NCBI GenBank assembly: GCA_031266175.1
Contig: JAISBN010000097.1
Span: forward strand, 1-36,997
Direction of reading: 5' to 3'
DNA from: Treponema sp.
Lineage (GTDB): Bacteria; Spirochaetota; Spirochaetia; Treponematales; Breznakiellaceae
Length of the DNA: 36,997 nucleotides
Shown: positions 16,462-25,118 of the stretch, piece by piece
How positions within the stretch are numbered: position 1 is the first letter of the stretch
Layout: each line of letters begins with the position of its first letter
Notes under the pieces: model-generated
The model's database searches: none
Told to the model about the DNA's origin: nothing
The model's input: the letters and a program-made list of their open reading frames with translations, nothing else
Translations under genes and position numbers: made by a program

Positions 16462-17091
16462 TTATATTCTCTCTTTTTCAATGCTTATCAATTGCTCAAT
16501 CTCATCTTTGCCCAAACCATATTTTCCCAATTCTTCTGCCAGGTGATCGTAATATAGTCTCTGTCCATATATTCTTCCCAGGGTTTTTGCGGTTTCAATT
16601 GCATTTTCATCTAAATACTCTTCAATATAATGTAATTCACTATTTTTCCTTTTTTCTGAAAATACTATCGCATATAATTTATCAATAAATTTCTCCGTTG
16701 TATCTTTCCCATATTTTTCTGATAAGTATTCAGCTTTATTTTTTATTTCAAAAATAGTTAACAAATCATTTTTATTGTTTATTTTAATAATGTCATCTTC
16801 ATTCAATTTTGGCAAAGAATCTATCGTCATTTCAATATAATCATTTTTTAGTAATTCCAGGTTTTTGGTTAAAATACCAACATTTTCTTCCAGTTTTCTA
16901 TTATTCTCCAGTAAATAATTCGGCTCATCATTTGTGCTGTCATCTTCTAAAAGTAATGAATGAATTAATGCGACAATAAATATAAGAAAACCATATAAAT
17001 ACCATTTTACAAAATCACGCCCTTTACTCTTTGCGATTGAAGCTGGTATCAAGGCAAGTGAAGCTGCTAATATAAACGATAAAATACCCAT
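16462..17091 (-). CDS. A+T-rich membrane-anchored protein of unknown function
   Basis: A 209-residue protein from the ATG at 17091 (222 from the alternative ATG at 17130). Two hydrophobic helices at the N-terminus (MGILSFILAASLALIPASIA and a YLYGFLIFIVALIHSLLL segment) flank a KGRDFVKW loop. This arrangement recurs in many small bacterial membrane proteins, where a KGRSF-W motif joins two helices. The remaining 150 residues are charged and coiled-coil-like, rich in Lys, Asn, Glu and Ile. Codon use is strongly A+T-biased, unlike every neighbour, pointing to recent acquisition. A TATAAT at 17099-17104 lies seven bases before ATG 17091. No named family; a cytoplasmic sensor or effector domain on a membrane anchor is only a description. 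Confidence 0.7.
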   Translation of the reverse strand: MGILSFILAASLALIPASIAKSKGRDFVKWYLYGFLIFIVALIHSLLLEDDSTNDEPNYLLENNRKLEENVGILTKNLELLKNDYIEMTIDSLPKLNEDDIIKINNKNDLLTIFEIKNKAEYLSEKYGKDTTEKFIDKLYAIVFSEKRKNSELHYIEEYLDENAIETAKTLGRIYGQRLYYDHLAEELGKYGLGKDEIEQLISIEKERI

Positions 17092-17201
17092 GGTTTCGAT
17101 TATACGCGATGAAAAATATTTTGTCCACATGTCCTTTCGGTAAGATTTTATTTTACGGCATTACCCATGGATGTTTCGCATAACTTATGCTATATAAAGA
17201 T

Positions 17202-19259
17202 TTATGCTTTATTCTTCTCTCCGTAATCCGGCGCCGGTTCCGCCGCTAGGCCGGAACCGGCATCCGCTAAGGCCGCGTCCTCCGGCGTGTAGGGGGCGGC
17301 CAGGGCCGCGTCCGCCAGGGCGGCGGCCTTTCCGGCGCTTCGGCGTCCGGAAAGGCCGCGACTGCCCGCGGCAAAGGGCCGCTTCCGTTCGCTTACGGCC
17401 AGCCGGGCCGCGGCCCTGGCTGCCCGGGCTGCGGCTATGCCGCAGCCGCAGACCCGGGCAATATCTTCCGGTTCAGCGCCGGCAATTCCCTCAATACCCT
17501 GATAGTGCCGGATCAGCGCCGCCGCCCGGCGGGGACCGATGCCTTCCACCGATTCCAGAGCTTCCAGTTTTAAGTCGCCGGAACGGAGGCGCTGGTTTAA
17601 CCCTGTGGCAAAGCGGTGGGTTTCGTCCCGGACAAACTGGAGTACTTTAAGAGCTTCGGAACGGCGGTCAAGCCGTACCGGTTCCCCGGCGTTGGGCAGC
17701 CAGATTTCTTCATCCCGTTTGGCTAGTCCCGCTATATCGCAGTCTATGCCCAGCTCCTCCAGCACGCCCTTGGCGGCGTTGACCTGACCTATGCCGCCGT
17801 CGATCAGAATCAGGTCCGGCAGTTCCCGGTTTTCCTTAAGGAGCCGGCTGTAGCGCCGTTCCACCGCTTCCCGCATGGACTGAAAATCATCCACGATTCC
17901 CGCGGTGGTACGGAGCTTAAAGTAGCGGTAATTCTTTTTATCCGGCATCCCGTTGGCAAAGCTGACAAGGGACGCCACTGGATGTCTGCCGTCAAGCTGG
18001 GCTATGTCGAAACCTTCGATCCGCTCGGGCCGGTTTTGCAGGCCCAGGACGGTTTTCAGTTCGTCCAGAGCCGGCCCGGTACCCCGTTCCTTCAGCCGCC
18101 GCCGCAGGTCCTCTTCGGCATTTTGCCGGGCCATAGCCAGGATTGCCCGGTGATGCCTGCCGCCGTCGTCCGGACCGCTTTTCCCGTTCGGGCTCAATGC
18201 GTCTAGGTTTAACAGAATCAATTCCGGCTCCAGGCCGAACTGTTCCCGAAACCATATCAGAAGCGGGCCGAAATCCGCGGAATCGCCGCCGGGGGAATCC
18301 GGTTTTCGCGCCGGACTTGGACCGGCTTTCTGTTCCGCCAGATATATTTGCCCCGGCGGAAGCCGTTCTCCGTTGTAGTATCCCGCGATAAAGGTAACCA
18401 GGGATTCTTCGTCGTTGGAAGCGGTTTTCGTCCGGTACAGTTCCCGGCCGGTCAGTTTTCCCTGGCGCATCGAAAAAACCGAAAACGTAGCCAGCACTCC
18501 CCCGGAAGCCCAGGCAATATAGTCCCTGCCCTGGGGATCAAAGTCCACTACCATGCTGCTTTCGTTGAGTCCTTCAATGGCTTTGAGGGCGTTTCTGAGC
18601 TGGGCGGCCCGCTCGTAACGGAGGGCCTTTGCCTCCGCCCGCATTTCCCCGGCCAGTTCTTCAACCAGGGCCGCCGTATCCCCGGACAAAAGCTTCCGCA
18701 CCCGGTTCACCTGGAGGCTGTAGGCGGCCTCGGTGATTCTGCCGCAGCAGGGGGCATGGCAGCGGCCGATGTGGTAGTACATACAGGGAACGTTCCGCTT
18801 CCGCAGGATCCGGCATTTCCGCAGGGGAAAAACCCGGTCGATGATGGCCAGCAGGCCGTCCATGGCTCCCACATTGGCAAAGGGTCCGAAATAGGAAGAA
18901 CCGTCTTCAATGATATGGCGGGTTCTGAAAACCCGGGGGTACGAATCCCCGGTAAGCCGGATCACCGGATAAGTTTTACCGTCTTTCAGGTTGATGTTGT
19001 ATTTGGGACTGTGCTGCTTGATCAGGGTGTTTTCCAGGAGCAGGGCTTCATATTCATCCTTAACGATGATCGTTTCGATGGAAGCGGCATGGCGGACCAG
19101 AATCCTGGTTTTTATGTCCTTTTCGCCGGAAAAGTATGAGGACAGCCGGTTCCGCAGGATCCGGGCCTTGCCCACATAGATAATGCGGTTTGTCCCGTCC
19201 CGCATAATGTAAACTCCCGGTTCCTGGGGAGCGTCTCTGGCGATCTTTTTAAGGTCCAT
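17202..19259 (-). CDS. uvrC: Excinuclease ABC subunit C
   Basis: UvrC makes both incisions in nucleotide excision repair after UvrA/UvrB recognise damage. Domains in order: GIY-YIG nuclease (residues 12-90, with PGVYIMRD and IIYVGKA), a Cys-rich segment (CRILRKRNVPCMYYHIGRC and following CHAPCCG), the UVR helix pair that contacts UvrB (about 205-235), the RNase H-like nuclease with DLILIDGGIGQVNAA, and a C-terminal helix-hairpin-helix (LESVEGIGPRRAAALIRHY). After this, roughly 60 extra residues are Ala-rich with AALADAALAAPYTPEDAALA, a local duplication, ending in charged residues. At 685 residues it is longer than the usual 600-620. The gene is divergent from the secreted-protein operon across 32 bases. 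Confidence 0.97.
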   Translation of the reverse strand: MDLKKIARDAPQEPGVYIMRDGTNRIIYVGKARILRNRLSSYFSGEKDIKTRILVRHAASIETIIVKDEYEALLLENTLIKQHSPKYNINLKDGKTYPVIRLTGDSYPRVFRTRHIIEDGSSYFGPFANVGAMDGLLAIIDRVFPLRKCRILRKRNVPCMYYHIGRCHAPCCGRITEAAYSLQVNRVRKLLSGDTAALVEELAGEMRAEAKALRYERAAQLRNALKAIEGLNESSMVVDFDPQGRDYIAWASGGVLATFSVFSMRQGKLTGRELYRTKTASNDEESLVTFIAGYYNGERLPPGQIYLAEQKAGPSPARKPDSPGGDSADFGPLLIWFREQFGLEPELILLNLDALSPNGKSGPDDGGRHHRAILAMARQNAEEDLRRRLKERGTGPALDELKTVLGLQNRPERIEGFDIAQLDGRHPVASLVSFANGMPDKKNYRYFKLRTTAGIVDDFQSMREAVERRYSRLLKENRELPDLILIDGGIGQVNAAKGVLEELGIDCDIAGLAKRDEEIWLPNAGEPVRLDRRSEALKVLQFVRDETHRFATGLNQRLRSGDLKLEALESVEGIGPRRAAALIRHYQGIEGIAGAEPEDIARVCGCGIAAARAARAAARLAVSERKRPFAAGSRGLSGRRSAGKAAALADAALAAPYTPEDAALADAGSGLAAEPAPDYGEKNKA

Positions 19260-19291
19260 ACATTAAATTACCGATATTGTAGGATACTACC

Positions 19292-21001
19292 ATGGAAAAG
19301 CCCTGGAAAGCCTTATTTTTAGTATTGTATAGCTTTTGTTCTCTGTTCGTCATCCCGGACCTGGACGCGGCGGAAAAAATCCTGATCCTGGGCGCTTCTT
19401 CCGGCTGGAGCGCGGTAGAAAAACGGACCCAGGTTGGAGAATTTTCCGCTGTCAGGCCCAACAAGGTGCTGGCCCTGTCCTCCGCCTGGACAGCTTCACC
19501 TTCCGGCGGAGGCGCCCAGGCGGGTATTCCGGACTCCGGTGAAGATATTCTGGCCCTCTATGCGGCGTACCGGAATTTTCCCGCCCGGGAAGCGGCTTTG
19601 GATCTGGCGGTAAGCTTTGACGAAAACCGCCCGGATCATTTTTCCGATGCCGCGGGCCGCTACCGGGTGCAGGTTTCGCCTTTGGTACAGGCGGCCAACG
19701 AACGCTGGGCCCGATACGGTTCGGGGGCGGCGCTCTTTGCGGGCCGGGACAGTACCGTAAGCTTTATACCGGGCGGTTCTTCCCTGTTTGCACCGGGAAG
19801 GAATGTCCGGGATTTTACCATTGAATTCTGGCTCTATCCCAATACCATGGAAAACGGCGAACAGATTTGCAGATTTTCCGCCGCGGACAACCAGCGTATT
19901 ATCTGTGAGTCCTCCAAGAACAGGCTCCGCTGGGCCTTCCGGAATTTTTTTAGCCCGCCGGGAAACGGCCAGCGGCTTACGATTACCGTTGAAAGCAAAA
20001 CCGCCCTGGTCCCCCGGACCTGGACCCATCATCTTGTCCGTTACAATGCCGATACGGGGCTTCTGGAATACCTTATCAACGGCCGGGTGGAAAATACCGC
20101 GTATACCACCGGTTCGGGAAGGGAAGGGGGGGACGTATACACTCCCCGGCTTAACCGGGAGGGCTCCTTTATACTGGGGGGCCGGTTTTCCGGCATGATC
20201 GATGAATTCCGTATCTATAACCGGGTTATTGAAGCACCGGGCCGGAGGGCTTTGGAACAGAAAAGCCCTACCGGCCCGGAACTGCCGGAGCTGGCAAAGT
20301 TTCCCCGAGGCGGCGGCCGCATCGAAACCAGAACCCTCGATCTGGGGGAAACGAGTTCCGTGGTACTCAGAATAGAAGCTTCCGGCGGACGGCTTACCCC
20401 TGCGGACCGAGGAGCCGGGCGGGCGGCGGTTAAGAATGTCTACGCGGGACGGGGAGATTTCCGTTTTCCTGATAATTCGGCGCTGCAGTTTTTTATCAGA
20501 GCCGGGGAAGAACCCTATCGCTTCAATCAGATTCCCTGGGTCCCCGTCCTGCCCGGAGAGGAGATTCCCGCCGCGGTTCAGGGCCGTTATGTGCAGCTTG
20601 CCGCCGCGTTTTATCCCAGCGCCGACTGTGAAACCAGCCCCTATCTGGAAGAGGTACGAATCGTTTATGACAGCAACGAAGCCCCCTATCCTCCTTCCCT
20701 GGTAATTACCCGGGCCCTGGACGGGGGGGTGGAACTTTCCTGGAGATCCAGCCCCGATGCGGATACCAGGGGTTACCTTGTCTACTACGGAACCTCTTCG
20801 GGAGTGTATTACGGCGAAGGGATGCCGGGTCCTTCCCCTGTCGACGCGGGAAACCGCAATTCCCTGCGCATTGACGGCCTGAGGAACGGAACCCTGTACT
20901 TTTTTGCGGTCAGCGCCTACAACGGACCGGGGACCGGGGATCCGCATCAGGGTAAATTTTCCAAAGAAGTAAGCGCCCGGCCTCTAAGGACAAACCCATG
21001 A
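19292..21001 (+). CDS. Secreted LamG-like and fibronectin type III protein
   Basis: A 569-residue exported protein. Residues 1-27 are a signal peptide (basic start, Leu/Phe-rich core, Ala-Ala). Residues about 135-320 form a LamG/concanavalin-like sandwich, with a strand block ALFAGRDSTVSFIPGGS, FTIEFWLYPNTMENGEQI and FILGGRFSGMIDEFRIYNRV typical of that fold. Residues 330-460 are a second beta-rich region. Residues about 465-560 are a fibronectin type III domain (PYPPSLVITRALDGGVELSW, then GYLVYYGTSSGVYY and TLYFFAVSAYN). Such combinations bind polysaccharide or other surface ligands; the ligand here is unknown. The ATG of the TPR gene overlaps its stop by four bases (ATGA), so the two are translationally coupled. 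Confidence 0.8.
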   Translation: MEKPWKALFLVLYSFCSLFVIPDLDAAEKILILGASSGWSAVEKRTQVGEFSAVRPNKVLALSSAWTASPSGGGAQAGIPDSGEDILALYAAYRNFPAREAALDLAVSFDENRPDHFSDAAGRYRVQVSPLVQAANERWARYGSGAALFAGRDSTVSFIPGGSSLFAPGRNVRDFTIEFWLYPNTMENGEQICRFSAADNQRIICESSKNRLRWAFRNFFSPPGNGQRLTITVESKTALVPRTWTHHLVRYNADTGLLEYLINGRVENTAYTTGSGREGGDVYTPRLNREGSFILGGRFSGMIDEFRIYNRVIEAPGRRALEQKSPTGPELPELAKFPRGGGRIETRTLDLGETSSVVLRIEASGGRLTPADRGAGRAAVKNVYAGRGDFRFPDNSALQFFIRAGEEPYRFNQIPWVPVLPGEEIPAAVQGRYVQLAAAFYPSADCETSPYLEEVRIVYDSNEAPYPPSLVITRALDGGVELSWRSSPDADTRGYLVYYGTSSGVYYGEGMPGPSPVDAGNRNSLRIDGLRNGTLYFFAVSAYNGPGTGDPHQGKFSKEVSARPLRTNP

Positions 21002-24000
21002 GCCCTGATGTTCAGGATATTTTAGACCGCGCCAAAGGGTCCGCCCGGGTAGGGGATCACGAGGAAGCGGAACGCCTTCTTAAACAGTACCTGTCCAAAA
21101 AAGCGGATGACCGTTCCGCCCATCTTTTGCTGGGGACTACCCTGGCAAAGGAAGAGAAACTCGACGAGGCGGCGGATGAATTTACCACCCTGCTGGCAAA
21201 AAATCCCCGGGATGTGGAGGCCCTGAACAATCTGGCGGTTATTTACCGCCGCCAGGACAAGCTTCAGGATGCGTTAGGCGCCATGATGGATGCCATTGAC
21301 ATTGATCCCACCAGGGCGGAATTTCATTATAACATAGGAAACATTCATAAACAGCTGGGGAACCTGAAAGCCGCGTCCATGGCTTACTCCAAGGTTGTGG
21401 AACTGAATCCCGATTATGTCCACGCATATAACAACCTGGGAACAATCTACGATCAGCTCCACGAATACGAGAAGGCCTACAATATGTTCCGCCGGGGCCT
21501 GGCGCTGGACCGGAACAATCCTACCCTGCATTTTAACTACGGCGTGGCCCTGGAAGCCAACAGCCGTTTTGGCGACGCCTTGAACGAATACAAGGCCGCG
21601 CTCAGAAGCAAGCCCGGCTGGCTCCAGGCGATGAACAACATGGGGATTATCATGTTTAAGCAGGGCCAGCACAACAAGGCCATGGAGGCTTTTAACCGGA
21701 TCCTCCATACGGATCCCCTCAATGCCGAAGCCCGGAACAATATGGGAGTGGTTCTGGCGGATCAGGGCAGGACCAAAGAGGCGATAGAAAATTACCGCCG
21801 GGCCATAGAGGCGGATCCCAAATACGTTAAAGCGGTGGTAAATCTGGAACGGGTTCTGGAAGATTCGGGAGATTTTGCCGACGCGGTGGTGGAGCTGGAA
21901 AAGCTGATCAAGCTGGTACCCAACAGTGTGGACGTGCACTGCCGCCTGGCATCGCTTTACCTGAAGATGGAACGTTACCCCGAAGCCCTGCAGCAGTCCA
22001 TGGCGGCCCTTGACTGGGAGCCGGAAAACATTCAGGCCCTGCGGATCCAGGGCGCCACCCAGCGGGTTATGGGCAACGACGCGGAAGCCCAGAAGATATT
22101 TGAAAAGATCCTGACCATTGATCCGGGAAACTACGCGTTCCAGCTGGATCTGGCGGATATTCATTTTCACCACAAGGAATACAAAGAGGCGGAAGAGCGG
22201 ATCATGGCGTATCTGGCCCGGCGTCCCAATGACCGGAAAGCAAAGATCCTGCTGGGCCGGCTCTATGCCGAAATGGGGAACCGTACCCATGCCATTCAGA
22301 TTTTTGAAGAACTGGTTAAGGCCGACCCCAACGATACCGAAGTTCTTGCCGCCGCCGCGGAACTTCACAAGGACGCGGGAGAGGTGGAAAAGGCCCTGCG
22401 GACCGCCGATAAGCTGGTAAACCTGCAGGGCAAACGGGCAACCCCGGATGATCTTTCGGATCTGAACGAATCCCTGGCTTTCTACGAAAACGCCGTCAAG
22501 GCTTATTCGTCGGAAGTGACCGGCATGTGGGATAAAAATCTTAAACTGCTCCAGGAGTCTGCCGGGGAAAAGGAGGGCGAAGAAGGGGACGTAGACATGT
22601 CCCTTTTTATGGGGGCGGTTGAAAAAGCTCCTCCGGTGGATGAAGAGACGGAAGCTCTTTTTATTGAAGATCCCGAAGCGGAGCCGGAAGAGGATGACGA
22701 GCTGTTCCTGGATGACGAGCTTCCCCTGATAGAAGAAGACCCCCTGTCCGACACGTCCCTGGACAACCTCGCGGAAACCAATACCGGTCCGGCAGCTCCG
22801 GCGCAGCCTCCGGCTTCTGAAGGCCCGGGGTACTCCGAACCGGAAGCTCCCGATATACCGGACTATCCCCGGTACCCGGATTTTCCTGATTATCCGCAGC
22901 AGCCTTCACCGCCGGAAACACCCCGGCAGGAACAAACGCCGTCCCGGCCGGAACAGGCGCCCCAACAAACGCCCCAATCCGGGCCGCAGCCCCAGCCGGA
23001 ACCTCCCCAGTACCCGCAGCAGCCTTCACCGCCGGAAACACCCCGGCAGGAACAAACGCCGTCCCGGCCGGAACAACAGCAAGCGCCCCAATCCGGGCCG
23101 CAGCCCCAGCCGGAACCGCCGCAGTACCCGCAACAACCGCAGACACCCCGAAAGGAACAAACGCCGTCCCGGCCGGAACAGGCGCCCCAGCAAACACCCC
23201 AATCCGGGCCGCAGCCCCAGCCTGAACCTCCCCAGTACCCGCAACAGCCGCAACAACAGCCGGAGACGCCCCGACAGGAACAAGCGCCGTCCCGGCCGGA
23301 ACAACAGCAAGCGCCCCAATCCGGGCCGCAGTACCCGCAACAGCCGCAACAGCAACCGGAGACGCCCCGACAGGAACAAACGCCGCCCCAGCCGCAGCCG
23401 CCCCAGTATCCGCAGCCCCCGCAGTATCCGCCGGGGGACGAGCCGGAAGCCCTGCCGATCGAAGAACCGGAAGAAGAGCTTACCCTGGAAGACGGGGGCG
23501 AAGAAAATCCCCAGGATTGGGTGGAACCCGAAGCCGAAGCTCTTTCCGATGAGGCTGTGCCGGAAGATGAGGATGTTCCCGGCGAAACCCTGCTGGAAGA
23601 TCAAGAGGCCGGCGATGGTGAAGCTTTGGAAAACGAATTCGGGGAAGAAGAGCCGGAAGATATTTTTGCCGATAAAATTCCCGAAGGAGAGCAGCAGGCC
23701 GGTCCTGAAGAACTGTTTCCCGCAGAACCTGAGGAGCCGCGGGAAGAATCCCCCCGGGAAAGTTCCGCTCCCGGGACGTCCCGGCCGGATGCTTTCCAGG
23801 ACGTTTCCGTACCGGACGCGGAGCCGAAGCTTACCAAAGATTCCATTTTGGGGCTTGTGAAATATCTAAAGGATATGTCGGGTTCCCTGCCGGACAAAAA
23901 ACGGGAAGACTTTATGCAAAGCGATGCCCGGGTTTCCATGGAATATGTGATTAACACCCTGGAAGGCAAAAAGGGCCTGCTTGAGGAAATAAAGGAGAAG

Positions 24001-24213
24001 GTACCTTCCGCGGTACCCGCAAAACCCAGGACGGCGGAACTATCCATTCCGGCGGTTCCGGATAAGGAAAAAATAGCCGGGACCTTATCTTATCTGGGAA
24101 GCCTTTCCACTTCCATCGAGGACAAGAACCTCTTTGCGGCCCTTAGGAAAAAGGTGCAAAATATCATGTCAAGGATTAAGGCTGTAACAGACAAGGGGCA
24201 GAAGAATGGTTAA
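20998..24213 (+). CDS. Large TPR protein with Pro/Gln-rich repeat region and acidic linkers
   Basis: A 1071-residue protein, apparently cytosolic (no signal peptide). Residues 1-490 hold about a dozen tetratricopeptide repeats, with the 34-residue pattern clear in NNLAVIYRRQDKLQDALGAM and NNMGVVLADQGRTKEAIENY. These are scaffolds for protein binding. Residues 545-600 are acidic. Residues 632-811 are a Pro/Gln/Glu-rich repeat region. Another acidic stretch covers 815-917. The final 125 residues (around DSILGLVKYLKDMSGSLPDK) are a separate helical domain. The gene overlaps its upstream neighbour by four bases and the HDOD gene by eight. It may link the secreted protein's export or the HDOD signal protein to partners; this is inferred from linkage. 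Confidence 0.8.
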   Translation: MSPDVQDILDRAKGSARVGDHEEAERLLKQYLSKKADDRSAHLLLGTTLAKEEKLDEAADEFTTLLAKNPRDVEALNNLAVIYRRQDKLQDALGAMMDAIDIDPTRAEFHYNIGNIHKQLGNLKAASMAYSKVVELNPDYVHAYNNLGTIYDQLHEYEKAYNMFRRGLALDRNNPTLHFNYGVALEANSRFGDALNEYKAALRSKPGWLQAMNNMGIIMFKQGQHNKAMEAFNRILHTDPLNAEARNNMGVVLADQGRTKEAIENYRRAIEADPKYVKAVVNLERVLEDSGDFADAVVELEKLIKLVPNSVDVHCRLASLYLKMERYPEALQQSMAALDWEPENIQALRIQGATQRVMGNDAEAQKIFEKILTIDPGNYAFQLDLADIHFHHKEYKEAEERIMAYLARRPNDRKAKILLGRLYAEMGNRTHAIQIFEELVKADPNDTEVLAAAAELHKDAGEVEKALRTADKLVNLQGKRATPDDLSDLNESLAFYENAVKAYSSEVTGMWDKNLKLLQESAGEKEGEEGDVDMSLFMGAVEKAPPVDEETEALFIEDPEAEPEEDDELFLDDELPLIEEDPLSDTSLDNLAETNTGPAAPAQPPASEGPGYSEPEAPDIPDYPRYPDFPDYPQQPSPPETPRQEQTPSRPEQAPQQTPQSGPQPQPEPPQYPQQPSPPETPRQEQTPSRPEQQQAPQSGPQPQPEPPQYPQQPQTPRKEQTPSRPEQAPQQTPQSGPQPQPEPPQYPQQPQQQPETPRQEQAPSRPEQQQAPQSGPQYPQQPQQQPETPRQEQTPPQPQPPQYPQPPQYPPGDEPEALPIEEPEEELTLEDGGEENPQDWVEPEAEALSDEAVPEDEDVPGETLLEDQEAGDGEALENEFGEEEPEDIFADKIPEGEQQAGPEELFPAEPEEPREESPRESSAPGTSRPDAFQDVSVPDAEPKLTKDSILGLVKYLKDMSGSLPDKKREDFMQSDARVSMEYVINTLEGKKGLLEEIKEKVPSAVPAKPRTAELSIPAVPDKEKIAGTLSYLGSLSTSIEDKNLFAALRKKVQNIMSRIKAVTDKGQKNG
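22891..23430 (+). repeat. Coding Pro/Gln/Glu-rich tandem repeats in the TPR gene
   Basis: About five imperfect units of 90-120 bases, each encoding variations on PQYPQQPSPPETPRQEQTPS followed by RPEQ and QSGPQPQPEPP. Copies are close at DNA level, with small in-frame gains and losses, so the array probably changes length by slippage or recombination. Confidence 0.85.
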
Positions 24214-25066
24214 CGATGTGTACCGCAAAATAGAGGGGTATATAAAAAATATGCCCAGCCTTCCCACATCGGTGGATAAGGTTCTGGAGGTCTGTAACAA
24301 TCCCCAGACCAGCCCGGCGGACTTAAACCATGTTATTTCGCTGGATCCGGTTTTGGTGGGCCGGGTCCTCAAACTGATCAATTCCGCGTACTACGGACTG
24401 GGCCAGCAGGTGACCAGCCTGGTCAGGGCGATTATCATGCTGGGGATCAACACCGTTAAAAACCTGGCCCTGTCTTCCGCGGTGGTAGGAAACCTGGCTT
24501 CCAGCAAAATCACCGCGGGGCTGAACATGGAAGGGTTCTGGCGGCATTCCCTTTGCGTGGGGGTGGCCGCAAAAGTTCTTGCCAGGAAACGAGGGGTGGA
24601 CCCCAAACAGGTAGAAGAGTACTTTGCGGCAGGACTGCTCCATGACATCGGGAAAATCCCCCTGAACGCGGTGCTGGCAAACGATTATATGCTTACCGTC
24701 AGCGTTTCCGACCGGGAAAAACTTTCTCTGGTCCGGGTGGAAGACAGAAACTTGGGGGTAAGCCACTGCAAAACCGGGGAGATGATTGTCAAAGCCTGGA
24801 AGCTGGAAGGAGCCGTAGGAGACGCGATAATCTATCATCACAATCACCTTGATTATGATGATACCCGCCGGGATGTGCTGTATACGATTATTCTGGCAAA
24901 CCGCTTTGCATCGGAGATGGAAATTGGCTTTTCCGGTGACCGGTATCCGGAAAAGCCCGGACCTTCAATCTGGGAAAGCCTGAACATCGCCCCTGAAATT
25001 TTTGAAGAGATAGAGCCGGTGGTTAACGGCGAGATCGAAAAAGCCCAGGTGTTCCTGAAACTGTAA
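24206..25066 (+). CDS. HDOD-domain signalling protein
   Basis: A 286-residue protein that is mostly one HDOD domain (residues 10-215). It has the PSLPTSVDKVLEVCNNPQTS opening, the ISLDPVLVGRVLKLINSAYYG helix pair and a retained LLHDIGKIPLNAVL motif with His-Asp. HDOD proteins are signalling regulators related to HD phosphohydrolases, and many lack activity. The HD pair here is intact, but the full metal set cannot be confirmed. AAGGGG seven bases before the ATG is a good ribosome site and lies inside the upstream gene, which it overlaps by eight bases. It is the last gene of the operon. A weak hairpin (CAGG/CCTG, then T5) at 25087-25105 may terminate it. Confidence 0.85.
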   Translation: MVNDVYRKIEGYIKNMPSLPTSVDKVLEVCNNPQTSPADLNHVISLDPVLVGRVLKLINSAYYGLGQQVTSLVRAIIMLGINTVKNLALSSAVVGNLASSKITAGLNMEGFWRHSLCVGVAAKVLARKRGVDPKQVEEYFAAGLLHDIGKIPLNAVLANDYMLTVSVSDREKLSLVRVEDRNLGVSHCKTGEMIVKAWKLEGAVGDAIIYHHNHLDYDDTRRDVLYTIILANRFASEMEIGFSGDRYPEKPGPSIWESLNIAPEIFEEIEPVVNGEIEKAQVFLKL

Positions 25067-25118
25067 GCCGGGGCGGCTCCGATAAACAGGCCTTACCTGC
25101 TTTTTCCGGGGAGAATCT

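Noticed and set aside
19496-20947. A 483-codon minus-strand frame under the LamG/FN3 gene
   Set aside because: The plus-strand product has a signal peptide and clear domain blocks, while the minus-strand one is low-complexity Gly/Arg/Pro with no motif.
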